Part shown: positions 23,960 to 31,866 of the stretch, piece after piece | How the letters are laid out: each line of letters starts with the position of its first letter | How positions within the stretch are numbered: the stretch's first letter is position 1 | Source of the DNA: Paenibacillus cookii | Lineage (GTDB): Bacteria > Bacillota > Bacilli > Paenibacillales > Paenibacillaceae | DNA length: 64,000 nt | Reading direction: 5' to 3' | Assembly: GCF_018333375.1 (NCBI RefSeq) | Contig: NZ_BORW01000019.1 | Span: 39,534 to 103,533 of the forward strand | Notes under the pieces: generated by a model | What the model saw: the letters and a program-made list of their open reading frames with translations, nothing else | The model's database searches: none | Told to the model about the DNA's origin: nothing | Made by a program: the position numbers and the translations under genes

Positions 23960-24778
23960 ATGAACACACAAGAGCAGATCATGAAAGAGCTGAACGTAAA
24001 ACCGACGATCGATGCGAAGGAGGAGGTCCGCAGACGGGTGGATTTTCTCAAAGCATATTGCAAAAAAGCCGGAGCGAAAGGTTTCGTTCTGGGCATCAGC
24101 GGCGGACAGGATTCCACGCTGGCCGGGCGTCTTTGCCAGTTGGCCGCCGAAGAGCTGCGCGCGGAGGGGTACGAAGCTTCGTTTTGCGCGGTCCGGCTTC
24201 CTTTCGGCACCCAGAAGGATGAGGACGACGCGCAGGCGGCGCTGGCGTTTATCAATCCGGATGAGTCTATCGTCTTTAACATCGAAAGTTCGGTGAATGC
24301 CCTGGCCCTGACCTACGCGGATGCGACGGGAAGCGGTTTGTCGGACTATCATAAAGGCAACGTGAAGGCCAGAATGCGCATGATCGCCCAATACGCGATT
24401 GCCGGAGAACGCCAGTGCCTCGTGGTGGGAACCGATCATGCGGCAGAGGCGTTGACCGGATTTTTCACCAAATTCGGGGACGGAGGAGCGGACGTGACGC
24501 CGCTGACGGGGCTGACCAAGGAACAAGGGCGCGAGCTGCTGAAAGAGCTCCGCGCCGACGAGCGGCTGTATTTGAAGGTGCCGACGGCCGATTTGCTCGA
24601 CAATAAACCGCAGCAGGCGGATGAAACGGAGCTGGGCATGAAATATACGGTCATCGACGAATATCTCACCGGGCAGCAGGTCGATCCCGAAAATCGCGAA
24701 AAAATCGAAAAACGCTACAAAAATACGGAACATAAACGGCAGCTCCCGGTGACGCCGTTCGATGAATGGTGGAAATAG
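23960..24778 (+). CDS. nadE: NH3-dependent NAD+ synthetase
   Basis: This 272-residue protein amidates deamido-NAD with ammonia and ATP, the last step of NAD synthesis. The PP-loop is [16 protein letters not shown] (about residues 44-59). Other family blocks are [48 protein letters not shown] and the C-terminal [14 protein letters not shown]. It has no glutaminase domain, as in the B. subtilis enzyme of similar size. It closes the operon, followed by a terminator. Confidence 0.96.
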   Translation: MNTQEQIMKELNVKPTIDAKEEVRRRVDFLKAYCKKAGAKGFVLGISGGQDSTLAGRLCQLAAEELRAEGYEASFCAVRLPFGTQKDEDDAQAALAFINPDESIVFNIESSVNALALTYADATGSGLSDYHKGNVKARMRMIAQYAIAGERQCLVVGTDHAAEALTGFFTKFGDGGADVTPLTGLTKEQGRELLKELRADERLYLKVPTADLLDNKPQQADETELGMKYTVIDEYLTGQQVDPENREKIEKRYKNTEHKRQLPVTPFDEWWK

Positions 24779-24800
24779 GAAAGCGGCATTTCGAACACGA

Positions 24801-24827
24801 AGCTCAGCGGATGCTGAGCTTTTTTTC
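24801..24827 (+). terminator. Intrinsic terminator of the NAD operon
   Basis: AGCTCAGC-GGAT-GCTGAGCT is a perfect 8-bp stem with a T-run. Confidence 0.9.
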
Positions 24828-24899
24828 ATGCGTATTTTATCTTTCGCCAGCATAGGACTGTGAGGAGCAAATAATGATAGGCAGGAACTGATTTTGACC

Positions 24900-24924
24900 T
24901 AGTACCTTGCAAAGCAAAGTACTA
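24900..24924. promoter_or_regulatory. PadR-type operator
   Basis: TAGTACCTTGC-AAA-GCAAAGTACTA is a 25-bp dyad with one mismatch between the arms. It lies just upstream of a TATAAT (24933-24938) and the PadR gene. PadR/HAAS operons commonly carry AGTAC-type palindromes, so this is very likely the autoregulatory site. Confidence 0.75.
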
Positions 24925-24960
24925 GGTGATATTATAATACCGAAAGGAGCGAACGGAAGT

Positions 24961-25308
24961 ATGGAAATGTCGGAATGGACATCGCAGGTTCGCAGGGGCA
25001 TATTGGAATACTGCATTTTGCAGCTGATCGGCCATAAGCCCAGATACGGTTATGAACTGGTCACGCTGTTAGACCAATGGGAGCCGCTTGCCGTAACGGA
25101 AGGGACCTTATATCCCCTGCTGCGCAGGCTGCTGAAGGATCATTACATCGAATCGTTTTGGAAAGAATCCGAGTCCGGTCCGCCGCGGAAATACTATAAC
25201 CTAACCGATTCCGGGCGCCAACTGATGCATATGATGGCTGCGGAATGGAATAAAATCAGCGGCGCGGTCGAACAAATACAACGATTTGGAGGAGAGAACA
25301 TTGATTAG
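24961..25308 (+). CDS. PadR-family transcriptional regulator
   Basis: This 115-residue protein is a compact PadR winged helix: QVRRGILEYCILQLIGHKPRYGYELVTLL, then TEGTLYPLLRRLLKDHYIES and the wing GPPRKYYNLTDSGR. The ATG at 24961 follows AAAGGAG by 11 nt; a longer frame starting at 24907 would begin inside the operator. Its last 8 nt overlap the start of the HAAS-domain membrane protein, a widely conserved pair in Bacillota that handles envelope stress or antimicrobial responses. Confidence 0.92.
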   Translation: MEMSEWTSQVRRGILEYCILQLIGHKPRYGYELVTLLDQWEPLAVTEGTLYPLLRRLLKDHYIESFWKESESGPPRKYYNLTDSGRQLMHMMAAEWNKISGAVEQIQRFGGENID

Positions 25309-25870
25309 CCGGTATGGGAAGGAATATTTGGAGAAGTTGAACCGTTACTTGGAGAAGCTGCCGGATGACGAAAGGATGGACGCCGTCATGGAGATCGAAA
25401 GCCATATTGCGGAAGGCATTGCTAACGGCGTTCCGGAGGCGGTCATCTTATCGCGCCTTGGCGACCCGCGCAAACTGGCAAAGGCATATCGCAGCGAGCG
25501 CTTGAACGGGTTGAAGGGCATGAAGTCGCTTAAAGACGTGTTCGCGGTCATCGGATTTTACTGCACGGCAGGTTTGCTCAGCGTCATGATCGTTCCGGTG
25601 TTGGCCACCGTTGCTTACGGCTTCGGATTTTGCGCGGTTCTCATCGTGATCGCAGGCATCCTTCGTACCTTCGGAGCGGCTTGGATCAATATGAGCATCG
25701 GCCCCGGAATGGAAATCGCGACCGAATACAGCATGATTTACGCGCTTGTGGTTGGGGGAATCGTTGGAGGCATCGCCTTTGCGAGCTGGTTGGGGTTGAA
25801 AAAATACCTTGCGTTTTTATCCGAGCGTTACAGACGCGTGCTGCCCGGCAAACATACAGTTCATGGGTAA
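25301..25870 (+). CDS. HAAS/DUF1700-family membrane protein
   Basis: This 189-residue protein has a cytoplasmic HAAS-type domain (about residues 1-65: YLEKLNRYLEKLPDDERMDAVMEIESHI ... RLGDPRKLAKAY), then four membrane segments. It starts at TTG 25301, 7 nt after GGAGGAGA, overlapping the PadR stop. HAAS domains recur in membrane proteins encoded next to PadR regulators and are thought to relay signals to them. Followed by a strong bidirectional terminator. Confidence 0.88.
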   Translation: MISRYGKEYLEKLNRYLEKLPDDERMDAVMEIESHIAEGIANGVPEAVILSRLGDPRKLAKAYRSERLNGLKGMKSLKDVFAVIGFYCTAGLLSVMIVPVLATVAYGFGFCAVLIVIAGILRTFGAAWINMSIGPGMEIATEYSMIYALVVGGIVGGIAFASWLGLKKYLAFLSERYRRVLPGKHTVHG

Positions 25871-25886
25871 TGCCTGGCAAGCATAC

Positions 25887-25918
25887 AAGAAACCTCCTTC
25901 GTTGGAAGGAGGTTTCTT
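25887..25918. terminator. Bidirectional terminator
   Basis: AAGAAACCTCCTTC-GTTG-GAAGGAGGTTTCTT is a perfect 14-bp stem between convergent genes. Confidence 0.9.
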
Positions 25919-25937
25919 CATCCGCCTCAGGGGCAAG

Positions 25938-26750
25938 TTATTTCGCCAATCGGTAGCCGCCGTGGAATACCGGGCCAACATATTGGTTGAACTGGTAACC
26001 GCTGCGGATGGCCGCGGAGACGAAATCCTTCGCTTTGGCCACGGCCTCGCTTACAGGCAAGCCATTGGCCAATCCACCGGTGATGGCCGCGGCGAACGTG
26101 CAGCCCGCACCGTGGTTGAATGCAGGTTCGATCTTGTCCGATTCGAGCACGGCAAATTCCGCTCCGTCATAGAAAACGTCGATCGCTTTTTCGCCATCGA
26201 GCGCTTTGCCGCCTTTGACGACGACGTTTTTGGCGCCAAGCTCGTGAATCCGGCGGGCCGCTTCTTTCATCTCTTCGATCGACGTGAGCTTTCCAAGGCC
26301 GGAGAGCACGCCCGCTTCGAACAGGTTAGGGGTGACAACGGTTGCCAGCGGAAGGAGCAAATCGCGAATGGCCTCGGCGCTTTCCGGGTTCAGCACTTCG
26401 TCTTCGCCTTTGCAAACCATGACCGGATCGATGACGACGTTGGTTTGGCGGTGTTCCTTGATCGCTTGTTCGGCGACGCGGACGATTTCCACGCTGCCGA
26501 GCATTCCTGTTTTCATGGCGTCGACCGGGCCGCCGGCAAACACCGTTTTCAGCTGCTCCGCGACAAGCGCGGCGTCAACCGGATATACATTATGGTGCCA
26601 GCCATTGTCCGGATCCATCGTCACGATGGTGGTTAATGCGCTAAAGCCGTATGTTCCGTACTCCTCAAACGTTTTGAGGTCGGCTTGAATGCCTGCGCCC
26701 CCGCTGGAATCGCTGCCGGCAATCGTTAATGTCTTGATGATTTTGGACAC
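25938..26750 (-). CDS. pdxK: Pyridoxine/pyridoxal kinase (ThiD-type)
   Basis: This 270-residue ribokinase-fold protein has TLTIAGSDSSGGAGIQADLKTF (residues 6-27), VDAMKTGML, NVVIDPVMVCKG, TPNLFEA and the anion hole/catalytic Asp region HGAGCTFAAAITGGLA. The sequence is much closer to B. subtilis PdxK, which phosphorylates pyridoxal and HMP, than to canonical ThiD. The GTG start at 26750 (VSKIIKTLTIAG) has AGAGG upstream; a longer frame from 26822 lacks homology. It supplies pyridoxal phosphate by salvage. Confidence 0.9.
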   Translation of the reverse strand: MSKIIKTLTIAGSDSSGGAGIQADLKTFEEYGTYGFSALTTIVTMDPDNGWHHNVYPVDAALVAEQLKTVFAGGPVDAMKTGMLGSVEIVRVAEQAIKEHRQTNVVIDPVMVCKGEDEVLNPESAEAIRDLLLPLATVVTPNLFEAGVLSGLGKLTSIEEMKEAARRIHELGAKNVVVKGGKALDGEKAIDVFYDGAEFAVLESDKIEPAFNHGAGCTFAAAITGGLANGLPVSEAVAKAKDFVSAAIRSGYQFNQYVGPVFHGGYRLAK

Positions 26751-26844
26751 GGTGAAAACCTCTTTTCCTGCATTAAAATATAAACCGCTTAAGTCGACAT
26801 TGATTATATCAAAAAACGACAAGCAGGTGAATCATTAAGCTTCG

Positions 26845-27111
26845 TTATTCCGAATGAATGCGCTCCAGGACGGCATCCTCGATCCTCTCCCAGATCGACT
26901 TGCCGTTTTGGATCGCGGTTCCCGCCGACAGGCCTGCCTGCCCGCCGGCATCGTTACCAGGCACGTTCCCGGCGTTTTGCTGAAGAAATAAGGTTTCCGC
27001 CGCACCATCCGGTTTCTCCTCCAATTGCTGAAAAAAGTATACGTAAAGAGCAAGCACGCTCGCAGCCAAAAATGACATCACGCCGTACATGATCGTTTGA
27101 GTTCGTTTCAC
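26845..27111 (-). CDS. Small single-pass membrane protein, unknown
   Basis: This 88-residue protein has one N-terminal membrane helix (about residues 7-28, IMYGVMSFLAASVLALYVYFF) and a hydrophilic, Gly/Ala/Asn-rich extracellular part ending in a short amphipathic helix (IWERIEDAVLERIHSE). It starts at GTG 27111 with GAGG 9 nt upstream. It is divergent from the FHA regulator. No family recognised; a sporulation or secretion accessory role would be a guess. Confidence 0.65.
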   Translation of the reverse strand: MKRTQTIMYGVMSFLAASVLALYVYFFQQLEEKPDGAAETLFLQQNAGNVPGNDAGGQAGLSAGTAIQNGKSIWERIEDAVLERIHSE

Positions 27112-27257
27112 GTCGTTAAACCTCGCTTTGAAAAATGATGACAGGACTGATAGTATTAAATCATGTGATGTTGTTCGTGATCGATAGGTGTTGTTCTTAC
27201 TATAAAATGAGCCCGTGTGGCAAACAATGGAGCAAATCTGATGAATTTATCATTTTT

Positions 27258-27295
27258 GGTTAGGGCCGCCCTTCGGTGCGCCTAACCGCGGTTAG
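27258..27295 (+). promoter_or_regulatory. Leader with two mutually exclusive hairpins upstream of the FHA gene
   Basis: GGTTAGG (27258-27264) can pair with CCTAACC (27281-27287). The same CTAACC can instead pair with GGTTAG (27290-27295) as the perfect palindrome CTAACCGCGGTTAG. The second fold reaches toward the ribosome binding site (GTGGGAG). This could be a translational switch or a protein-binding site. Confidence 0.45.
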
Positions 27296-27312
27296 AAAGT
27301 GGGAGATTGAAC

Positions 27313-28011
27313 ATGCCGGATATCGTAAAAATCATTCTGGATACAGCCGGGCAAAAAGGACATGGTTCGTTCCTGTATCTCGAGCAAGGGAGAAGCGTCA
27401 CGATCGGCAGACACACGCATATGAACCGGGATGTGCTGGCGATCTATAATCAATTGGTATCGAAACGCCATTGCTGCTTGCACCGCGTTCACCAGGAAGT
27501 GTTCATCGAAGATCTGGGCAGCAAAAACGGCACCGAGCTGAACGGACAGCGTTTGATTCCGCACAGGAGATATCCTGTTTCCCCCGGAGACCGGCTGACG
27601 CTTGTGAACGGGCTTGTAAGGCTGCAGGTGGAATTCGACGGGGATCTGGAAGAAACGCGGGAGTATTCGGTTTCCGAATTGCTGGAGCGCGAAGTGCAGC
27701 TGTATGACCATTTGCAGAGCATTCAGATCGGCACCGAGCAGGTGACCTTATCGAAAAAAGAGTATCTGTTGTTTAAGCTGCTGCACAGCCACTTGAACCA
27801 TTTCGTCACCAAAGAGGAAATCATGAAGCAGGTGTGGCCGGAACGCTGCGTCGAAAACGCCGAGCTGGTCGGCATCGATGAAGTGAATTCGCTTATTTAC
27901 CGGACGAACAAAAAACTCGGTTCGAATTTCGTCATTAAATCGGTGTATAAAAAAGGCGTATACATGAAGCGCGAAGGCAGCTTCGCCGAGCTGGACGCGT
28001 CAAACGCATGA
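27313..28011 (+). CDS. FHA-domain protein with C-terminal winged helix
   Basis: This 232-residue protein joins an FHA domain (about residues 5-105: VTIGRH, the phosphothreonine-binding SKRHCCL and EDLGSKNGTELNG) to an OmpR/PhoB-type winged helix (about 125-225: VTLSKKEYLLFKLLHSHLNHFVTKEEIMKQVWP ... INSLIYRTNKKL-type region, KGVYMKR). FHA domains bind phosphothreonine peptides, so this is probably a regulator that responds to a Ser/Thr kinase. It sits directly upstream of gerKA on the same strand but a terminator separates them. Start ATG 27313 follows GTGGGAG. Confidence 0.85.
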   Translation: MPDIVKIILDTAGQKGHGSFLYLEQGRSVTIGRHTHMNRDVLAIYNQLVSKRHCCLHRVHQEVFIEDLGSKNGTELNGQRLIPHRRYPVSPGDRLTLVNGLVRLQVEFDGDLEETREYSVSELLEREVQLYDHLQSIQIGTEQVTLSKKEYLLFKLLHSHLNHFVTKEEIMKQVWPERCVENAELVGIDEVNSLIYRTNKKLGSNFVIKSVYKKGVYMKREGSFAELDASNA

Positions 28012-28018
28012 ATTTAGA

Positions 28019-28047
28019 AAAAGGCCGCAATCGCTGCGGCTTTTTTT
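28019..28047 (+). terminator. Intrinsic terminator
   Basis: GCCGCA-ATCGC-TGCGGC followed by seven T, just after the FHA gene stop. An ATG at 28008 that would extend gerKA lies within this region. Confidence 0.8.
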
Positions 28048-28142
28048 GTGCGCCCGAAATGGGCTGCAGAAGGGAATATTTTGCTCATGAATGGAGAAAT
28101 TACCAAGTAACTCATCATAATCGGAAAGCCAGGCGATCATTC

Positions 28143-29561
28143 ATGAACGAGTCATCCCAACATGCCTTTTTCAGTTTGGAGCAAAATACGAAGTATATTC
28201 AAAAGGCGCTGTTTGATACCCATGACCTCAAAATAAAACATCATCCGTACAAAGATACGCAGGGAGCGCTGATTTACCTTGAATCCCTCGTCGATCCGGC
28301 ATTGATCGAACGCAATATTCTTGCGCCCATGAGTTTTGCGGAAGGAAAAAGCCTCTCGGAACTGTTTACGACCCTAAGGATGGAACGGAGCAACGACCTT
28401 GAAAAAGGCATTCAGGGCTTGATGCAGGGCAGCTGCCTGTATGTTTTGGACGGGGACGATGAATTTTATGCGCTTACGACGCCGGCCAAATACGAGCGGA
28501 GCATTACCGAACCGGAAAACGAAGCGATCGTTCGCGGCCCGCATAACGGCTTTATCGAAAATTTAACCGTCAATCTGCATCTGGTCCGTCAGCATATCGG
28601 CACTCCCGACCTCACGGTACGGTACCACACCGTCGGCAACACCGTGCCGAGAAAGGTTGCCATGCTGTACGTTCAAAACCTATGCGATAACGAGCTGGTC
28701 CAAAAAGTGGAACGACGATTATCGGAGATTTCGCTCGACACGGTGATGTCTACGGGGTTCATTCAGGAATTGATGGAGGACAATCCGTTTTCGATCTTCC
28801 CGCAGCATGTGAATACGGAGCGGCCCGATCATACGAGCGCGTATCTTGTCGACGGACATATCGCCTTGATTTTGGAGGGCGATCCGACGGCTTTGATCGT
28901 GCCCGCTTGCTTTTTTACTTTCTATCAAACGCCCGACGACTACAACAACCGGTGGATGATCGCGTCTTTTATCCGGTTCATCCGCCTCATCAGCTTTATT
29001 ACCGCGTTCCAGCTGCCGGCGATCTACATTGCGACGGTATCTTTCCATTCCAACGTTTTGCCGATCCAATTGTTTTTTACGGTGCAAGGTTCGCTGACGC
29101 GCGTTCCTTATCCGCCGATCGTTGAAGCGATGATTCTCGAGCTTATATTCGAGCTTTTAAGGGAGGCCGGACTGCGGCTTCCAAGCCGCGTCGGCCAAAC
29201 GATCGGTATCGTTGGAGGTTTGGTGATCGGAGACGCGATCGTCAAGGCCGGATTGGTTTCGTATACGATGACGATCGTCGTCGCATTGACGGCCATCTCT
29301 TCCTTCCTTATCCCGTCCAACGAAATGAGCTCGTCGCTAAGGATTCTAAGATTCCCGCTCATGATCGCGGCCGCCTTGTTCGGATATATCGGCATCGCTT
29401 TTGGATTGACGTTGTTGTTTGTTCACCTGTGCAAGCTCGAATCATTCGGCAAGCCGTATTTTTATCCGATCGCTCCTCTCAAATTTCAGGGGTTGAAGGA
29501 TACATTCTCGAGGTTTCCGGTCTGGAACATCCGCAAAAAGGCGCAAGGGAACGACAATTGA
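28143..29561 (+). CDS. gerKA: Spore germinant receptor A subunit (GerA/GerKA family)
   Basis: This 472-residue protein has the GerA layout: a large cytoplasmic N-terminal domain (about 1-240, with LEKGIQGLMQGSCLYVLDG and ENLTVNLHLVRQHIGTPDL) and then four to five membrane helices with the conserved PFPPIVEA-like segment VPYPPIVEAMILELIFELLREAGLRLP. It is part of the inner-membrane receptor that senses germinants. The ATG at 28143 is chosen over 28008, which overlaps the FHA gene and its terminator. Forms an operon with the B and C subunits. Confidence 0.92.
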   Translation: MNESSQHAFFSLEQNTKYIQKALFDTHDLKIKHHPYKDTQGALIYLESLVDPALIERNILAPMSFAEGKSLSELFTTLRMERSNDLEKGIQGLMQGSCLYVLDGDDEFYALTTPAKYERSITEPENEAIVRGPHNGFIENLTVNLHLVRQHIGTPDLTVRYHTVGNTVPRKVAMLYVQNLCDNELVQKVERRLSEISLDTVMSTGFIQELMEDNPFSIFPQHVNTERPDHTSAYLVDGHIALILEGDPTALIVPACFFTFYQTPDDYNNRWMIASFIRFIRLISFITAFQLPAIYIATVSFHSNVLPIQLFFTVQGSLTRVPYPPIVEAMILELIFELLREAGLRLPSRVGQTIGIVGGLVIGDAIVKAGLVSYTMTIVVALTAISSFLIPSNEMSSSLRILRFPLMIAAALFGYIGIAFGLTLLFVHLCKLESFGKPYFYPIAPLKFQGLKDTFSRFPVWNIRKKAQGNDN

Positions 29562-29595
29562 ATTTTAGGAAAAGAAGCAGGAAAGGGGGGACGAT

Positions 29596-30690
29596 ATGGC
29601 TCAGACCGAAAAAAAGATATCGGCCAGGCAGCTGTTCCTGTTTATCATACAGGCCCAAATCGGAGTCGGGGTTCTTTCCATTCCCTATAAACTCAACGAG
29701 ACCGCCAGAGGCGGGGCGGGCATTACCGTTCTCATTACGGGAGCCATCACGCAGCTTATCATCCTGATGTTCTGGTTGCTGCTGCGCAAATTTCCGGGCC
29801 TTAATTTGTTCCAAATCTGCCTGCGCCTCGGGGGCCGCGTATTCGGCAAACTGCTCATTGCAGGATACATCGGATATTTCGTGCTGCTCGGCGCCAATAT
29901 TATGCTCAGCGCGGTCGGCGTGCTGCAGAGATGGATGATGAATGCAACGCCGACATGGATATTGCTTGGGTTGTTTTCGATCATGACGTATTACTTGGCG
30001 AAGGAGAAGCTGACGGTGATGGCCCGTTTTTATACCTTGTCGTCCGCCTTGTTTATCCCGCTGATCATCTTCGTAAGTTATGGATTGACCCAAGCCCGCC
30101 TGGAATATATGTTTCCGCTGATGGAAGCGGGCATTTGGAACATTTTGAAGGCGACGAAGGACACGACGATCTCCATGTACGGATTCGAGGTGATTCTGGT
30201 CATATTTCCGTTTATCGATGCTTCGGACAAAAAGAAGCTGATGATCATAAGCATGTCGAATTTGTTCGTCACGTTGTTTTATGTTTTCGTGGTCTGCACC
30301 TGTCTCATGGTGTTCAGCTCCGAGCAGCTTCGCTTGATTCCCGAGCCCGTTCTTTATCTGGTCAAATCGCTGAATTTTTACATCGTCGACCGGGCGGACG
30401 TCTTGTTCCTTCCCATCTGGTCGATTACCCTCGTCTGCTCGATCACGAGTTATGCGTATGCCGCTTCCGTGGGGCTTGCGCAATTGTTCGAGCGAAAAAG
30501 CCATGGAGTGTTTACGCCCTACGTTAACGCCGTGATATTTTTCATTACGCTGCTTCCAGCAACGCCGTTAGCCACACGCCGGTTGGACGTTTCCGCGGAA
30601 TATGCGGCGTATCTGTTTATATTCATTCTTCCGTTTGCCATGGTCTTCGGATCGAAATTGTTCAAAAAGAAGGTGGAACGATCTGCATGA
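29596..30690 (+). CDS. gerKB: Spore germinant receptor B subunit (GerKB family)
   Basis: This 364-residue protein has ten membrane helices of the amino acid/polyamine transporter superfamily, as in GerAB/GerKB, which forms the germinant-binding pocket. Recognisable blocks are ARQLFLFIIQAQIGVGVLSIPY at the N-terminus and PLMEAGIWNILKATKDTTISMYGFE mid-protein. AGGGGGG precedes the ATG by 7 nt. Its TGA overlaps the ATG of the C subunit (ATGA), indicating translational coupling. Confidence 0.92.
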   Translation: MAQTEKKISARQLFLFIIQAQIGVGVLSIPYKLNETARGGAGITVLITGAITQLIILMFWLLLRKFPGLNLFQICLRLGGRVFGKLLIAGYIGYFVLLGANIMLSAVGVLQRWMMNATPTWILLGLFSIMTYYLAKEKLTVMARFYTLSSALFIPLIIFVSYGLTQARLEYMFPLMEAGIWNILKATKDTTISMYGFEVILVIFPFIDASDKKKLMIISMSNLFVTLFYVFVVCTCLMVFSSEQLRLIPEPVLYLVKSLNFYIVDRADVLFLPIWSITLVCSITSYAYAASVGLAQLFERKSHGVFTPYVNAVIFFITLLPATPLATRRLDVSAEYAAYLFIFILPFAMVFGSKLFKKKVERSA

Positions 30691-31802
30691 AACGTTCAGT
30701 CGCCGTGCTTGGAGCGGTCCTGTCGACGGCAATGTTGGCGGGATGCTGGGACCGGGAGTATTTGAAAGATTTGAATCTTGCATACAGCGTCGGCTTTGAT
30801 CTGACGAAAGACAAGAAGATAAAAGAAACGGTTGAGCTCATTATTCCGCCCGAATCGGAGCAATCCGGCACGAAAAACGAAATCCACAGCGCAGTAGGAC
30901 CAACGACCCGCGGCTCGAGCAACGAGCTTCGGGCCCGGGTAAGAGGGAACATGCGGGTGCTCAAAAACGGCGTTCAAGTCATCGGCAAAGACTTGGCGCT
31001 AAACGGCTTGAAACCTCCGATGGATGTGAACTTCCGGGATCCCGACAATCCGAGCTCGAACGTAAGACTGATCATCACAGACGGGGAAGCGTCGGAAATC
31101 ATCGGCCAAAAAGAGGTCGGGGAACTGAAAATCGGGGAATTCCTGATCCAAAAGATCGAAAGCCTGGAGAAAATGAGCCTTTTTTATCCGCCCGAAACGA
31201 TGGATACGGTCTTCAAGGCTTTGAAGGATCCGGGCCAGGACTTTGCGCTGCCGTACATCGGGTTGGAAGGGAAAGAGATCGTTGCCAAAGGCGTCGCATT
31301 GTTTCATGATCAATATTTCACCGGGGAGCTGAATATCGAGGATTCGATTATGCTGGTCCTTCTCAAGGGACGTTCCGGAGATAATGCGCGTTTGACCAAA
31401 AAGATCGATGACGGACCGCTTCGCGGAAACATCAGTTTCAACGTCGGCAAAAAAAAGGTCAAACGAACATTCAAGGTGATGGTTGGAAAAAACGGGGAGG
31501 TTCACGTTCAGCTGAACATCAAGCTCAAGGGGCTGATCGAAGAATATACGGGAAGTCATCCCTTGACCGAGGAATCGCTCGTTCGGGTCAATCAAGAGTT
31601 GTCCGATATTTTGACGAGGCAAGCGCGGGACGTCGTGCGCAGCTTGCAAAAGGCTAATTGCGATATATTCGGCGTCGGCAGGGAGCTTATCGCATACCAT
31701 AATAGCCTTTGGAAACAAAAGGACTGGAGCAAGGAATATCAAGAGGTGCAATTTCATACGGACGTCCAGGTTTCCATCATAAACACGGGGATCATCCAAT
31801 AG
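30687..31802 (+). CDS. gerKC: Spore germinant receptor C subunit lipoprotein (Ger(x)C)
   Basis: This 371-residue lipoprotein has a signal peptide with the lipobox LAGC (Cys 20) followed by WDREYLKDLNLAYSVGFDL, the standard Ger(x)C start. Other family features are PPMDVNFRDPDNPSS, RGRSGDNARL and the C-terminal KANCDIFGVGRELIAYHNSLWK. It is anchored to the outer face of the spore inner membrane with the A and B subunits. The ATG overlaps the gerKB stop. Confidence 0.93.
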   Translation: MKRSVAVLGAVLSTAMLAGCWDREYLKDLNLAYSVGFDLTKDKKIKETVELIIPPESEQSGTKNEIHSAVGPTTRGSSNELRARVRGNMRVLKNGVQVIGKDLALNGLKPPMDVNFRDPDNPSSNVRLIITDGEASEIIGQKEVGELKIGEFLIQKIESLEKMSLFYPPETMDTVFKALKDPGQDFALPYIGLEGKEIVAKGVALFHDQYFTGELNIEDSIMLVLLKGRSGDNARLTKKIDDGPLRGNISFNVGKKKVKRTFKVMVGKNGEVHVQLNIKLKGLIEEYTGSHPLTEESLVRVNQELSDILTRQARDVVRSLQKANCDIFGVGRELIAYHNSLWKQKDWSKEYQEVQFHTDVQVSIINTGIIQ

Positions 31803-31821
31803 CCGGATGATCCCCGTGTTT
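31781..31821. terminator. 17-bp perfect hairpin between convergent genes
   Basis: AAACACGGGGATCATCC and GGATGATCCCCGTGTTT pair perfectly around a 7-nt loop that contains the gerKC stop codon. T-tracts are short on both sides (GTTT), so termination relies on stem strength. Confidence 0.65.
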
Positions 31822-31866
31822 GCAGCTAAATACGTATAAGGACGTTTCTTGGATTTGACGAATCGA

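Noticed and set aside
28008..28142. N-terminal extension of gerKA by 45 codons
   Set aside because: It would start in the FHA gene stop region and read through a terminator hairpin; the extension does not resemble GerA proteins.
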